From positions 23,922,822 to 23,986,821 of the forward strand of contig CM037473.1 in the NCBI GenBank assembly GCA_021014325.1: a stretch of 64,000 bases of DNA, read 5' to 3'. Positions 47,001-59,352 of the stretch are shown here, piece by piece. The position numbers and the translations under genes were made by a program. The stretch is from Plazaster borealis. Its lineage: Eukaryota; Echinodermata; Asteroidea; Forcipulatida; Labidiasteridae. Position 1 is the first letter of the stretch. Each line of letters starts with the position of its first letter. Under the pieces are notes generated by a model that ran no database searches, was not told the origin of the DNA, and worked only from the letters and a program-made list of their open reading frames with translations.

Positions 47001-50000
47001 ATGGCACTTTGTGGTACCTACATACATGTAATATATTGGCAAAGATGACCAAGATCTATCATACATACTGTATTCATGGTATTTTTTTAGTCTGATTTCT
47101 AACAAAGTAAGGATGTCTAAATGAATTTGTTTAAATTTGTTGTTCATACAGATAAGGCGCGGTCAAGTACCTCACTACACCAACTTTGTGAGGAGGGTGG
47201 AGCTTGGTGTAAAGGACGGTACCCCTTCCCCACCTCCTAGGAGGCGAATAGCCTTTGAGAATGAGCCCGTCAAGCCCCAGTCACCTACCTTTGTGGAGTC
47301 TTCACATGGAGATGTTGAGGAGGAAGAGATGTTGCCGTCTGTTGTGAATGAGGAGGAGGAGTTTGGTGAGTTGTCAATTCGACCCATCAAGGGGGTCTCA
47401 ACTTTGCCATAATGTAAGGCAGTGAAGTCTTTGTCCAGAGTTGTTGTGTGTTGGTCCATTTTTTCCACAGAAAATTGATTGACCATTACTGCATTGCAAG
47501 TGAAGTGTCATCATGAAATTGGGCTTGTAAAGGAACAAACTAGAAATTAAAAGTACAGCCCCCATGGACTTTAAGATTTATCCAATGGAAGTGCCATATG
47601 CAAAATACAAATGGCCTTGCCCTCTCAAATTGAGATTCCAGATCTTCCCCCACTAAACAACAACAAACAAACAAACACCCCAACAAACACCCCAACAGAC
47701 AAACAAACAAAAACATACAATTTACGAAAGAACAAGACAAAACAATACAAAAAACAAACAAACTTTAATAAAGTTGGAAAGTTTATTAAAAGTTTGTTAT
47801 TAAGTGAGGTTTGCGGAGCCAGTGAAATAAAACTCTCTCTATGACTTGTGGCGGTTCTGAAAAGAACTGGTAGGTTAATAACTCAACGTTTCAATCAGTA
47901 TGCTCTGATGTCTTCAGGAGGATGCCTGACTCCGTTACTGTATGCTGCTTAGGCACTGCCGATGAGGTTTAGCTAACATATAGGCTTAGATCAATGTTGC
48001 GCTAAGTCTGGAAACTGGAACAGGATACTAATTTTAAATATTAAAAATATACTTTCACCATTCTGCCACTTACCCAATTACTATGATTACTATGGATAAA
48101 CTGGACTTTTCACTGCAAATCTTGATTAGGTCTTTCTTTTTGCTGTGTATTTTCTTCTATGTGTAGATGATGTATCAATCCATATTCCATCACCCACCGA
48201 CCATCTTCTGGTACCAGAATTTCTCGAATCTGAAGAACCGCCCACTGATGAATTACAAGAGGCATGGACAGAACCTAAAGCTCCAGTAAGCACCTGTTAA
48301 TTGAGGCATTTTATACAATTCTCAATTTTCAATTCTGCTAACCTTCAATTATAAAACTCATCACAATGAAACATCTGTTTGTAAGCTATACTAATTGATT
48401 GATCTTTTAAGCTCTGCCCTTATTGCGTTTACCAACTGCAAATGCAGATCTAAAAGACAAAAACAAATCAAATCTTATATCCTCAACAATTTTCTTCAGA
48501 GTAAAATCAAACATCAAAGCTATCCAGTTTGAACTTTCAGTAATCAGCGTAAGTGATTTTGTAAATTTGACACTATGTGAGGTCATGAATACCTTTTGAT
48601 CAATTTAAGTGTAGTTACATGTATACCCTCCATAAATCATTTACTCTTTACAGACCCCTTCCCCTGCGGTGTCTGGGAGAAACAGCCCCACCCCTGTTGT
48701 TGATGACACTCCTGAGCAGCCTAGCCCACCCCCAAGGGAACCAACTCCTCCCCCAAGGGAACCAACACCACCCCTAAGAGAGCCAACCCCACCTCCACGG
48801 GAACCCACCCCGCCTCCACGGGAACCTACCCCACCTCCACGAGAACCCACCCCACCCCCAAGGGAACCCACGCCACCCCCGAGGGAACCTACACCACCCC
48901 CAAGGGAACCCACCCCACCCCCAGAACCCAAGCCAAAGAAGGAGGTTAGGATTCAGGAGACGCCCATTCTCCCTCCTGCCAAACCCAAGACTGTTCCTCA
49001 GCCCACGGACATAAAGACCAAGTCATGTCTGGTAAAGAAGGCAGAGGTACCCAAAGAGCCTCCCCAAAAGAAGGTTAGTATTTAAGTTAGTATTTCCTTG
49101 GCTGATTCCCTAAAGCCATCCTCAGGTTGACCTTGCGATGACACAAAAACAGTCTGCGACTGACTTTTCAGGATGATACTGTGCCTGAACTAAGACCATT
49201 GGGCACATATCAGTCTCTGTTTATGACCTGAGTATAACTACGATGATGTTAAGACGATTGGCATCAGTCGCTCTCAGAAAAAAAATCAACAGTCATAAGA
49301 GTAGAAAAATTCCTACTTCTGCGACGTGTTCCCAATTACTATGGACCTGTGTGTTGTTGCATTGTTGTGTGTCCATATCAGTTGCCGTTAGCCGATCAGC
49401 GTGCGGAAAGTAAGAAACAAAGTGGCGGCTGCGGAATAGACTGGCAAAGTCCATCACAAACAAGTTTCAATTTACAGTCCTGTGGAAAGAAAAATATTAT
49501 TTAAATACACATTTTATCTTGTTTAATAGAAACAATCTTGTTTAATAGCGAACAAGTTAGAAAAAAAACCTTACAATCACAACCATTGTTATGCGTGTGA
49601 CTACCACCTTGCCCATTGAATTGCACTCAACTGTCACATTGCACTCTACCTACCAAGCCATACGTTCATCAACAACTTACTGTCTTATGCCGTTTCTGAA
49701 TTAGTGGCTGCGGCTGCAGCTGGATCACCAATTTAAGATGTACTGAAAACATTGGCTGCACTCAGCAACACCCTTAGCAACAGCCGCATCTGCCAAGTGC
49801 TAGAAAATGATAGACCAACAATAATACTGCAACTATTTACCCAGTCAGTAGTCAAAATTTGTAACCAATCCAACTTCCAATACAATTTGTTTGTAGCCTG
49901 AGCCTCCAGTAGTCCCCACTCCTGAGGTAGTCCCAGTGGAGGATGTTAAACCCGAAGAGGTTGTGGAGGAGATTGAAGATGAACCTCAAGATGAGCCTCA

Positions 50001-53000
50001 AAAGGAAGACAAGAGCAAAGAGGAGGAACAGTCTAAGGAAACAAGGTTTGAAAATACAGTGAAACCTATTAGCAATTTTACAGTAGATTTTGTGAGCAAC
50101 CATTTAGTCCATTCCAATGGGAAAATTTTGAACATCAGGTGGCAGCAAACTTACAAGCTGAATTTCCATTTTGTTTAAATAGTTCTGAGAAAGCGCACAT
50201 TAATAGATTTACCTCGCAAGTCCCAGAATGTCTTAAATTCTTTTGAAAAAATACACAATAGTGTCATAAAAGTGGTTTCTCATCATAATTTCTGGAGACT
50301 GAACTTTTGCTATCTTTCAAACACAAAAAAGAAAACTTTCAAACAAAACTATATGACGGGTGAATTTTCAATGCAATCCACATTGAAAACAATAAATTCA
50401 TTGTTCTTTTACAGAAAGCCTGAGAAGAAGAGACTCGGACCAGCTCCGAAGTTCAAAGTGGACCTGTTCGCCATGGACTCGGGTGTAAGTAGTTTACTAG
50501 TAAAACTCTATGTTCCAAACTGCTCCAAAGAGTTGAAGCCTGAAATAAAAGTGTGTGGGAAAAAAGTAAGAATTTTGTTATACAATGATAGAGGCTGTAT
50601 GTCTCGTGTATGAACAATTTCAAAACTTTCTATAGGAAATCTGGACAGAAATGTTGAACTAATACAAACAGAAATTTATTGCAAAATAGGTGTCTGAGAT
50701 AAACCCATTGTTTTTTATATTTCTTAGAGCAATTCTGTTTTCACTTTAATTTGAGCACAGTTTTATTTCAGAATATTTCATTCTGAGATTTGTTTCTCTT
50801 GACAGACCATTTTTTTCTGACTAGCCAGAGCAACAGCAGTTTGTTAAACATCATGTAAATTTAGATGATTCTCTTAAAGGTTTTATCATTGCATAGTTTG
50901 TCAAGAAATGTGAAGTCTTGCTCTATCAAACAAAGCCTCATTTCCATAACTGTTGCAGTCTTTGCAAACATCTTGATGTGGTTTCAAAGTGACGTTGTGT
51001 GACCGATTTTGCTTTGTGAAGCTCTCCATCATTTGAACTCGCTGCGTTGATTATTTAGAATATTGTGTAGACCTTTCTTTTTGACTTCACAGCCCTGAGT
51101 TTTGCCAACAAAAGGTTAGCCAAACAAAAAAGTATGGGCAGCCTTCACTGCAAAAAATGACAATAATTTATTATTATTTATTACAAATTCTTTCAAATTA
51201 GCCAAATCACATATGAATCAATGGTTGCAATCTAAAACGTTTGTGTGTGCATGAAATTTTATTAAACCACTCATTTCTTTGCAGAAAGGCATTTCTTACT
51301 TCAGTAATTGATAGTTCTGGTAAAAAAATGAGTCTATCCAAAACACATGTGAAAAGCAAGTCAAAAAGTTATGTTTTTTGTATGTAAGTGATCCAAGGAA
51401 AACTAGCTCAATGCATTTCCAATGGGCTTTTGGCAATTGCTGGAGCCAGTTTGTGTGGTGGGTGTGGCTTACAGTGGAATTACATCACAGTGGAATTATG
51501 AACAAGATATGAGAACTGCAAACATTTTAAATTATACAGTGCTTATCATTAACATCGGTATAGGGCAAACAGTATTGTTGTTTTTAATCCCGGATGCAAG
51601 CACAGTGAACAGGTTTGGATGATTAGTTTTTTAATTAAGACTGAACAGGAAATTTCATCCTGGTTTGGAAGACATTGCTGTTTATTTCATTGCTTTGTGA
51701 TTTCTTCCTCCTTGTTTTATGATGAATGTGTCCGTCTCGTCCCGATTCCTCTACAGGCCATGAAAGTATGTATCATTGCAGCATGTTTGCATTCCTTCAT
51801 GCACATAGTCACCATTAACCATCCTACTGTCTGACCATTTATTATCATCCACTTGGGCTTTGAATAATGGATATGCTATGTCAGCCAACAGTATGATATT
51901 ATGTACTGTGGTAATTGTATGTACACTTGTACAGAAGTTCTGTGCATGAGTTCCATCATTTACACAATCCGTGCTAATGAATGGTTTTGAATGGTTTGTC
52001 AACTCACCTGCAAATGTTAATGTGGGCGGTTTTAAATTCAGCAACTGCAGCTTGCATGTGCACCATGCAAAAGACCCCTTGCATAAGACGTCATTAGCTC
52101 ATGTCAAACGGCGCCCTCACTGAGGTCAGAGGGAGAGCATATCATTGGCTGACAGTTGTGTGTGCCACGTATACACACATGCACATTTCCATTGTTTGAC
52201 CTCAGTGACGGTGTCCATATGCAAGGCGTCTATTATCACAAATGAAATGTATGTGCACCCCAGCCACCCATCACGTCATTTTTAACCTCCACTGCATTCT
52301 GCTTGCCAAATGCCTGAAAGGGCTCTGCAATTAGGGTCAAAGGTTAACATCCTCATAGCTATTGGTAAAGACCAGTTCATATATGTACTTGTCACAAACA
52401 CAAATAAAGAGTAAAATGTTTGGTGAAAAGTTTCAAGAACCTCGATCTTCGACACCTTATTTCTCTTCTAAACCTTGATTGCTGGAAGTACAGTATGAAC
52501 TGGTCTTAGAGGTGTCAATAGCTACCTATAATCATATTTTGTAATTTTATATGCTTAACATTTTAAAAACTGTTCACTACACCATCACAGGATACTAAGC
52601 CTAATGCAACTTGCACCTCACAATCAACAAGAGCTAACATCTTTAACAAAAAGTTTGCAAGTTATTGCCTATTGAGCAGTTCAAACACCCCTCCATGATG
52701 CCATCACAAACCTCCTCACCCCCAACCCCATGGACCCTTCATTCCCATTGGACCCTGAATCCCTAACTCCAACACTTCAAATATTGCTTGCTCATTTTTG
52801 TACAGGGAGAACCCAATCAAAACCACCATGCTAATCACAATAGGGTTGCCTTAATGGAGCACATGCTAACCACCTTTTGCAAGTTTTTTTTTAATTTGAT
52901 GAAACCTATCCCCACAGCACAATTTATTCCAGGATGCATCCTGTACATTACCTGATTGTGTGTGGCATATTGTAACGACATACCAACTAATACTAATGGA

Positions 53001-56000
53001 AGACACAATTTTGAATCTGTCCAAATAATGCTTTTGTGTTTCACTGCAAAGTAAGCCTATCGTTGCCTAGCTATTGCCTGCCACTTAAAATATGTGCAAT
53101 AGAAGTTATAAGTTTAGAAGCTAACTGCAAAGTAAATTTATGACTAACCTTACTTTATAAGTATATTACATGTACATGTAGGTACACCAAATCGACATAG
53201 ACAAATGTGTGTGAGGAAAGTATATTCCAGGACAGGGTTTGGATAAATTGCCCAAGAGCCATGGACCTTTTCATAATAATAAAAATATATTACATTTTAA
53301 AACCTTGCAATGCATAAATCAATCAACATTATGATGTATCAAATTTCTGTAAGTTTTAAATTTTCCTTGAATGAGTCCTCTGTACATATGATGGTAGTGA
53401 ACAGGATTTTTACAAAAATCTCAGCCTATTTGTTAATAGTCAACACTATCATGAGTAATTTGGGAGAAAACCTTGATACACAAGTAATTGTATTGAATTT
53501 GCAATATCTGTTATCAGATAATCTTGAAAAATCTTTACAAATAACCCATTGCGATTTTAGGAATTATTGCACAATTTTCACCTTGAAAGGATCAGAACAT
53601 ATTAGTCATCATTATCGCCACACAGTCATTTTGTAAGATAAAATTGATCAAAACTGTTTGACATTGTGTGGTTCAAGATAATCTCAAAGTTATGTCGAGT
53701 CCACTTCAGGCTTTACAGAACACATATTTTTACACCAATGACATTACATTGTATCATTGTCAGATAATGCACATAAAAACCCATCATGAACTTCACTCCA
53801 CACTATCCCAATCCAAATAGACATGTTATAAATCTTTTTCATTTGACACTCAGCAAAAAGGCATAACGGAAGTGTGTAAAGCAACATGGTCTGAAGCAAT
53901 AGTGTGCCAAATTTTGTTGCAAGAAAACTAGGTGTAAAAGTTTGATGTCTGAAAGTCAGATAGGAAAATCAAAAATGTAACTTCTTAGTCAAACATAGTT
54001 ATGCACCATTTTCTTTAATATGCATCGCACAATTTTTTTTCTTAATTGATGGTAACAAAATTGCTTAGATGAATTGGATTGACATAGAGTCATAAGTCAA
54101 TCTGTAGAGCACCCATCGATTTTATCACAGTAGTTTCAACTACATTCTGCACTATCAGGTTATTTATCTAAATGCCTTAATATACACGTATCTTCGCATT
54201 TCCACACAATCAGTTACAAATGAGTGTTAGTGTAAACAATCATATGTCACAATAGTCTCACCTTTTTGGCATATTCCAAAGTTCAGTTTGTTGCCAAGCT
54301 CACAGAGAGATATTTATGTTGTGCTTCTTTAAATTGGAGTGAAAAGTTCAACAAATGTGTCTTAAAGAGTATATATATGTGCATAAAGTCTAGCTAAGGA
54401 AAAGTGTATACACAAAAGAAACCAACCACATTGAAATGGAATGAGTCCTAATTTTGGTTAACAAACAAAAGTAAATTTCTGCAACTTAAGTATGCATGAG
54501 GTTTTAAACTTTTCCATCACTGAATCATAACACTTCACCCATCCATTGGTGGCAGGAAAACATGGTACAATAACACAGCCAATTTAATAAACCTGCATAA
54601 TTTCATGATTGAAATGATCAAAGTTATATTTGAATACAGAATCTAGGTCAACTTTAATGAAACAAGCTGATGCATGCAAAACACCAACACATGCATGAAC
54701 AAACAAAAGAAAGAAGACTTAAAGGAAAAGTACAGAATTTGTAAATATTGAAAAACAACGTTATTAGTGTCAATATATAAGCTCACTTATTATGAATTTC
54801 ATACCAGTGCCATGACAATCCTGAAGAGAAAATACTTTGTCTCAATTGTATTGTCAAAGTCGAGGTTATAGCTTTTGAAGACCACACAAATCAGCATTGT
54901 TTATTTTGATTGCTGCAATCAAAATAGGCTTGATATGAACTTGCAGAAAATATCTTTCAAAACACAAAATTTGATTTTTGTTGTTTACACCAAGCGACCA
55001 CCAAACTTAATGAAACTTTCACAGACTGGTTGTACGGTGTGGGGTTTTTTTAAACTTCAGGATGCATTGGAAGGATTCTTGCGAAAGACACTATACTATA
55101 CTTTCTCTATAAGCATTTATTTTGTTGGTTAGTTAATGCTTTATTTATGTACCGTTTGAAGCAGGATGATTGGCATGACTGCACTCTTTCACAAACTAAT
55201 GTTCTACCACCCCTTTAAGCATTTGAAGCAATACCATAGCTTTATATTACACAGTAATCAGTAGCAATCAGAAGGCATCACATGTACAGAAATGATTGGC
55301 ATTAGAACGCCACCTTTGTGACCCCTCTCTGTCAAAATCAGCAATAATTATGAAAAGGTTGTGAATGGTAACCAACTAAACATTCCCTAAAATGAAAAGG
55401 GGGTCTAAATGAAATCATCACCAAGATGATTCTGAAGTGGTGATCGTTGTATGGTTTTTGCCTGATTGTTAGTATGCGGTCTACTGGTGGGAAAACAAAC
55501 AATGGCAGTGAACAATGAAGAGAAATGAGTTAGCTGTTGACTAAATTTGCACATAAAATTTATCACTCAGAATCACAGTCTTATAGTTCATGTAGCATGG
55601 AGGTGCTCATTCCTCAAAAACATTTTGCTGCTACACAAAGAGGGAAGTAATCATGCCAGGTATTTCATTAACAACTTTTTGTGTTTAAATTCTCACTTGT
55701 TCCTGATTTTGACAGCTGGTTACAATGTACATGAGTGGTTCACAGTCTCCAATTGTTTATCTTGGAAATTGGAGAATGTCGACTGTTTCTTCATTAGGAT
55801 TTAAAACTTTGCATGGTGAAAATACACAGACTCTCCAAAGCACCATGCAAATATCTCTTGTGAGTTATGATGGCTGTCTCTTGGGGACAATCAGACTTGC
55901 TGAGTTGTACATGTATTGGTGAGGCTGTATCCAAATTGGCAGCTACGGCTACGACTATTGCGTACTAAGGACGTACTATACTTCAATGCATGATAATGAT

Positions 56001-59000
56001 GAAATCTAGGCGTAGCCATAGCTGTAGCCGCCTAACTCTTTAAGAGATATTTTGTTAGTGTTATGGAAGAGTACTTAAACAAGCGGTAACTCAGGATTGA
56101 ATTGTGTGAAAATAAGGTTAACCCCAAGTTATCACTTGTTTAATTTTGCATTCCTCCCCAACTGCATACCTTCCCAATGCATGAATTTCTTGCCGACTTT
56201 GACCTATTGGGGAGAAATTTTGAGCTGTTGTTTTGACCTTTGATTGGTTTTTCTTTACTAGAATATCCTGGATATGGAGATGAAATTGAGAAGGAAAGGT
56301 GGAGACACCAGGACATCCGACGGTGACTCATTTGCTGATATCCCTGAATATCTACTCAAGGTTTGCTAATCAACTATTTTTGTTTTTTCTTTTTTCGAAA
56401 TGTTGTTTTTCTTCTCACATTATGACCATTTGTACATTATAGACCCATTGCACTGCATCACGGTTACAGTCTGTCCATGGTCTATTATTTTAGGAGTCAA
56501 ATTGCATAGTGCGTGTGTCGCCTAAAATACACATTCAATACTTAAATGTTCACATTGGGGTTCTGATTTCAAACATTGTGCAACCAAGATCTATCGTGCG
56601 CCAGGTGTATTAGGTCAACATTATAAATATCAAGAATGTTATGTCAGACATGGTCAAGTATTGTTTCCTGTAGATGCTGGGAACCAGTGTGCTGGGAACC
56701 AGTGACCTTTACTTTTCCTAAGTAGATCAAAGGAACTACTTTTAATTATCTTCACTATCCCTGAGCATTGTATATTGATCTCAATGTTTAAACTAGCCAG
56801 CTCTAATCATTATCAGGAAAGTAAATGGTTTTGTGTCAATGCTTACCTTTGCAGAAACGACAACCCTGGCAGCACGGTCGTATGGCCCTCTCTCGCCGAG
56901 CCTGCCGCTTTGAGATTCCAATGGATGTGTTTGTACTGGAGAACATGTCACCAACCGAGTACCTACAACAGTACTGCTTTGTCAACAAACGTCGGCAGGC
57001 CATGTATCGTAGATCCTTCAGCAAGGTGGACAAAGACAATGACATGAAAATCAATATGAAGGTATCTTGATCATAGTGTGACCATCAATACATTACATTT
57101 ATTTATTAATGTACCGTCTTGACTAGGAAACGTTAGAGTGCAGTATTACCCATGTATTTTACAAATAACATTGACAATCTGTTTAGAATATAAATGTCCC
57201 ATATACACATTTTTTGACTGTTGAGGTTCATGAGCAGTGCCGGGTTGCACCAAGTATTGCCTTTAGGCCCTATTTCATAAAGTTGTTCAGTAAAAAGTAT
57301 TGCTTAGCAAATTTCTATGCTAAGCAAAAAGATAGTGGTAACCAGTTTCTGCTGAACAAGGTTTTTCTATGCTTAAACAATTTTTGTGCTTAATTGAAAA
57401 AAAACTGTTGAAAATTGGACCTGTTTTTATTGAAGGGATTACAGACAAAGTATCTCCCAAAAGCCATTTGCAAATTGGATCTGAATCGTTTCTGGTAACG
57501 TTATGCCTAGTTGGGTCGCAAGTGAATGCTCAGTTTTAATTCCTTAGGCTACATCCTGTGTTTCTATGTCACTTGCATTTTGCATTGCAACCTCCAGATC
57601 AGCACAGAGTGGTATCCTTTGCCACACATTTCATTGAGAATTGTGTAAAGGTGTGTCGTCTCTTACGTAACTAAGACAAAGCTTGCCCCTAAACAATGGA
57701 CCCAAACAACACTGAATGTTCACCAATGACTGAGCAAGGCATATCCACCAGACGATTAAATCTAAATCGCAAATGACTTGTTGGGAGAAATAATTCCTGA
57801 CACATGATATGTGTTCTTTTAGTGTAATAATATAGGGATTTTTGTGTGAATTAACTCTTTCACACGCTGACCGGTCGCTAGCTACCGGTTTAAAAACCCT
57901 TCAGAAAAATTGTTGTAAAATAAAAAATAAAGATCGCACGGCCACACAGTTTTCAGAACGGGAAAGAGGACTCTTGAGGGTGCTTTTGTTACCTTTTTTT
58001 GGGAGGTCGCCATTTGCGAAAAAGGAGTAAACCAATAATGTGTCCATATTATCAATTTATCACTAAAATTATGAGTGCACGAAAGGGTTAATCAAGTTTA
58101 ACTAGGATGAGTAAGGCTGTATTTAAATCTGTCCTCATTTCTCACTATTCTCACGCAGGAGTTCAACACAGCTGCCTTGGAGGCGCTAGTAGGCACAGTA
58201 CAACTGGAACAAGTCCAGGATGTACTGAAGTTGATTCAAGCAGACAAGTTCCCTCACTTTGGACCCAAGCTTTTCTGTGCAATATGCTCACTCCTGGAGA
58301 GGCTTCACTACCGAGAGTTTGTGTAAGTCAGGGTTTGTTTCTGTTGAAAGGCTATTGACTAATATTGACTTAAAGTTGTCATCTTTTTTTTGAACAGTTT
58401 GTTTTGAGCTGCATACATTTGCTATTATGGGAGTTGGGGGAAGTTTGTTTCTCCTACACTTGTTAAGAGTTTGCGATTATAGGGAAACTTTTTTATTGAT
58501 TTGTTTTCTTTTTTCTGTTTATCAGCTGAAAAATTTCAGCCAGATTTGCATATTGTTTTACTCTACATTGCAAATAATACACATATTGGATGCATATGAG
58601 TGCATTGTCATAGAATATCCTCATGATGTGAAACCTGGACTTTTCTTCACCAAGGCATAAACAAAATGCACTCAATATTTGTTTTATATAACTCACACAT
58701 AGATCCTTGCCATTTGAAAATTGTTCACAATAAACACAAATAGACACAGAAACTCGACCACTCTCTGAAAATTCCATAAAAGAAACCTACTAAGCCTAGA
58801 TGACTTAGACACCAACCTTGTCTGCAGTGATACGACCTTGTCTCATTTTGACATAAGGGCAGTGAAGATTATTTTGGGAACGACGCTGCGAAGCATCCAA
58901 TATTTATCCATAGTGTCACGGCAGTAAATACATGGCAAAATAATGAATGACACCGATTGACATGTGACGTGTGTTCTACCAATCAGTGTCAAGGATCTCT

Positions 59001-59352
59001 CTATAGCTTGTCCATACTCTTTTGTTCTGCTTATGACGTGCAGTATTAAGAGCAGGTACATTTTAAGAAGAGAAGCAGAATTGAAAATGACAGATATTGA
59101 CAACAATTAATAACAAAAGTATGTGAATTTGGTAGGGAAAAACCATAATGTTCCATATGGCATTGAACTCGGGCCAAAAATTTGTTTATGTACAATATAT
59201 TTGTTTTCTATTACAGAACGGAAGATACTGTCGACCAAGAGGGTTTTGTCGAAAAGGAGAAGGTGGAAGATGCAGATTTCCTGGCTCTGGATTGGAAATT
59301 TGATGGATGTAAAATCAACAAACCCCTGAAACGTCTCCTGTACATGCTGTAG
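43418..59352 (+). CDS. Unrecognised 733-residue EF-hand protein with proline-rich repeat, 11 exons
   Basis: Exons 43418-44005, 45520-45555, 47152-47365, 48167-48285, 48654-49073, 49897-50045, 50415-50484, 56262-56360, 56855-57061, 58159-58322 and 59217-59352 join in frame with AG/GT borders. Layout: basic N-terminus (1-200) with RPKSAQS, RPRSAFLS and RPRTAPAT, motifs I associate with ciliary or microtubule proteins; acidic linker (250-320); nine copies of PP(P/L)REPT (344-406); Glu-rich stretch (460-508); conserved-looking C-terminus (566-733) with one canonical-looking EF loop, DKDNDMKINMKE (624-635; Met at the Gly position). No signal peptide or membrane segment, so cytosolic. A cttttctttcag acceptor at 43292 suggests a spliced 5' UTR. 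Family and function are not known to me; a ciliary role is only a guess. Confidence 0.8.
45520..45555 (+). CDS. EF-hand protein exon 2 (36-base micro-exon)
   Basis: RREFLQLPRHNN between ccgttaatttgcag and gtaagt. Being 12 codons in phase 0, it could be skipped without a frame change. Confidence 0.7.
45613..45650 (+). other. Possible poison exon of the EF-hand gene
   Basis: A 38-base segment with acceptor cttgttcttgtag and donor gtaaga, open as NMVVKNVVRSPKR. Including it would shift the frame and give a TAA at the start of exon 3, so if used it would truncate the protein. Confidence 0.3.
45915..46000 (-). repeat. Possible tRNA-derived fragment
   Basis: The minus strand reads caggttcaaatcccactcga, a good B-box, but no A-box or tRNA fold is seen. 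Probably a SINE remnant. Confidence 0.3.
46050..46226. mobile_element. Tigger/pogo-like MITE
   Basis: Left end cagtcgattctcgttaaaac and right end ctttataacgagggtagactg are inverted repeats of the CAGTCTACTCTCGTTATAA type, with TA next to the left end. 177 bases, no coding capacity; in intron 2 of the EF-hand gene. Confidence 0.7.
47152..47365 (+). CDS. EF-hand protein exon 3
   Basis: IRRGQVPHYTNFVRRVELG, then a Pro/Arg patch and an acidic end (VEEEEMLPSVVNEEEEF). Phase 0 in, phase 1 out at gtgagt. Confidence 0.85.
47651..47762 (+). repeat. ACAAACAAAC simple repeat
   Basis: A-rich run of (ACAA)n, (CCAACAAACACC)n and similar units in an intron of the EF-hand gene. Confidence 0.85.
47835..47935 (+). 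repeat. Single arm of the hairpin-ended repeat family
   Basis: ctctctctatgacttgtggc, then ggttctgaaaagaactgg, aactcaacgtttcaatcagt and gctctgatgtcttcagg, matching 3800-3990. Confidence 0.6.
48167..48285 (+). CDS. EF-hand protein exon 4
   Basis: DDVSIHIPSPTDHLLVPEFL to AWTEPKAP, phase-matched to exons 3 and 5. Donor gtaagc. Confidence 0.85.
48654..49073 (+). CDS. EF-hand protein exon 5 with PPPREPT array
   Basis: 140 codons, phase 0 at both ends. Nine tandem PP(P/L)REPT heptads, then EPKPKKEVRIQETPILPPA and a Lys-rich end. The Gly-rich frame on the opposite strand is a shadow of this repeat. Confidence 0.88.
48727..48921 (+). repeat. In-frame 21-bp coding minisatellite
   Basis: Nine units of the form ccacccccaagggaacccac with mostly third-position changes; only one unit changes an amino acid (Pro to Leu). 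Confidence 0.95.
49897..50045 (+). CDS. EF-hand protein exon 6
   Basis: PEPPVVPTPEVVPVEDVKPE followed by a Glu/Asp/Lys-rich run ending EEEQSKETR. Donor gtttga is weak, but the phase fits exon 7. Confidence 0.8.
50415..50484 (+). CDS. EF-hand protein exon 7
   Basis: KPEKKRLGPAPKFKVDLFAM DSG, 70 bases, phase 2 in and 0 out at gtaagt. Precedes a 5.8-kb intron, the longest in the gene. Confidence 0.8.
50485..52071. other. First part of the long EF-hand-gene intron
   Basis: No exon or mobile element recognised; AT-rich. Confidence 0.4.
52072..52231 (+). mobile_element. CRE-bearing MITE (family 1), full copy
   Basis: Ends agaccccttgcataagacg and ccatatgcaaggcgtct are inverted repeats; inner arms gccctcactgaggtca and tgacctcagtgacgg also pair. 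Contains gacgtcat and atcattggctgac. Confidence 0.82.
52232..56261. other. Remainder of the long EF-hand-gene intron
   Basis: No convincing exon or repeat end. Open frames of 60-110 codons here are AT-rich and lack splice support. Confidence 0.4.
56262..56360 (+). CDS. EF-hand protein exon 8
   Basis: NILDMEMKLRRKGGDTRTSD to DIPEYLLK, 33 codons, phase 0 at both ends, after ttctttactag. Confidence 0.85.
56855..57061 (+). CDS. EF-hand protein exon 9
   Basis: 69 codons with CRFEIPMDVFVLENMSPTEY and SFSKVDKDNDMKINMK, the EF-hand loop minus its last Glu, which begins exon 10. Confidence 0.9.
57262..57420. mobile_element. MITE-like repeat with TTGCTTAGC words
   Basis: ccctatttcataaagttgtt, attgcttagcaaatttctat and gctaagcaaaaa form inverted pairs; the pattern is one I recall from many marine invertebrate genomes. 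Ends not well defined. Confidence 0.45.
57851..58091. mobile_element. piggyBac-type MITE
   Basis: Begins ttaactctttcacacgctga and ends gtgcacgaaagggttaa: inverted ends bounded by TTAA, the piggyBac target duplication. 241 bases, no transposase; ends 67 bases before exon 10 of the EF-hand gene. Confidence 0.78.
58159..58322 (+). CDS. EF-hand protein exon 10
   Basis: Begins EFNTAALEALVGTVQLEQVQ, completing the EF-hand, and continues FPHFGPKLFCAICSLLERLH. Donor gtaagt, phase 2 out. Confidence 0.9.
59217..59352 (+). CDS. EF-hand protein exon 11 and stop
   Basis: TEDTVDQEGFVEKEKVEDAD, then FLALDWKFDGCKINKPLKRL and LYML before TAG. Confidence 0.88.

Noticed and set aside
46710..47147. 145-codon minus-strand frame
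   Set aside because: AT-rich low-complexity translation within an intron of the EF-hand gene; no conserved motif or splice signal.
48641..48931. Minus-strand Gly-rich frame (GGGVGS repeats)
   Set aside because: It is the complement of the PPPREPT coding repeat in a phase-supported + strand exon.
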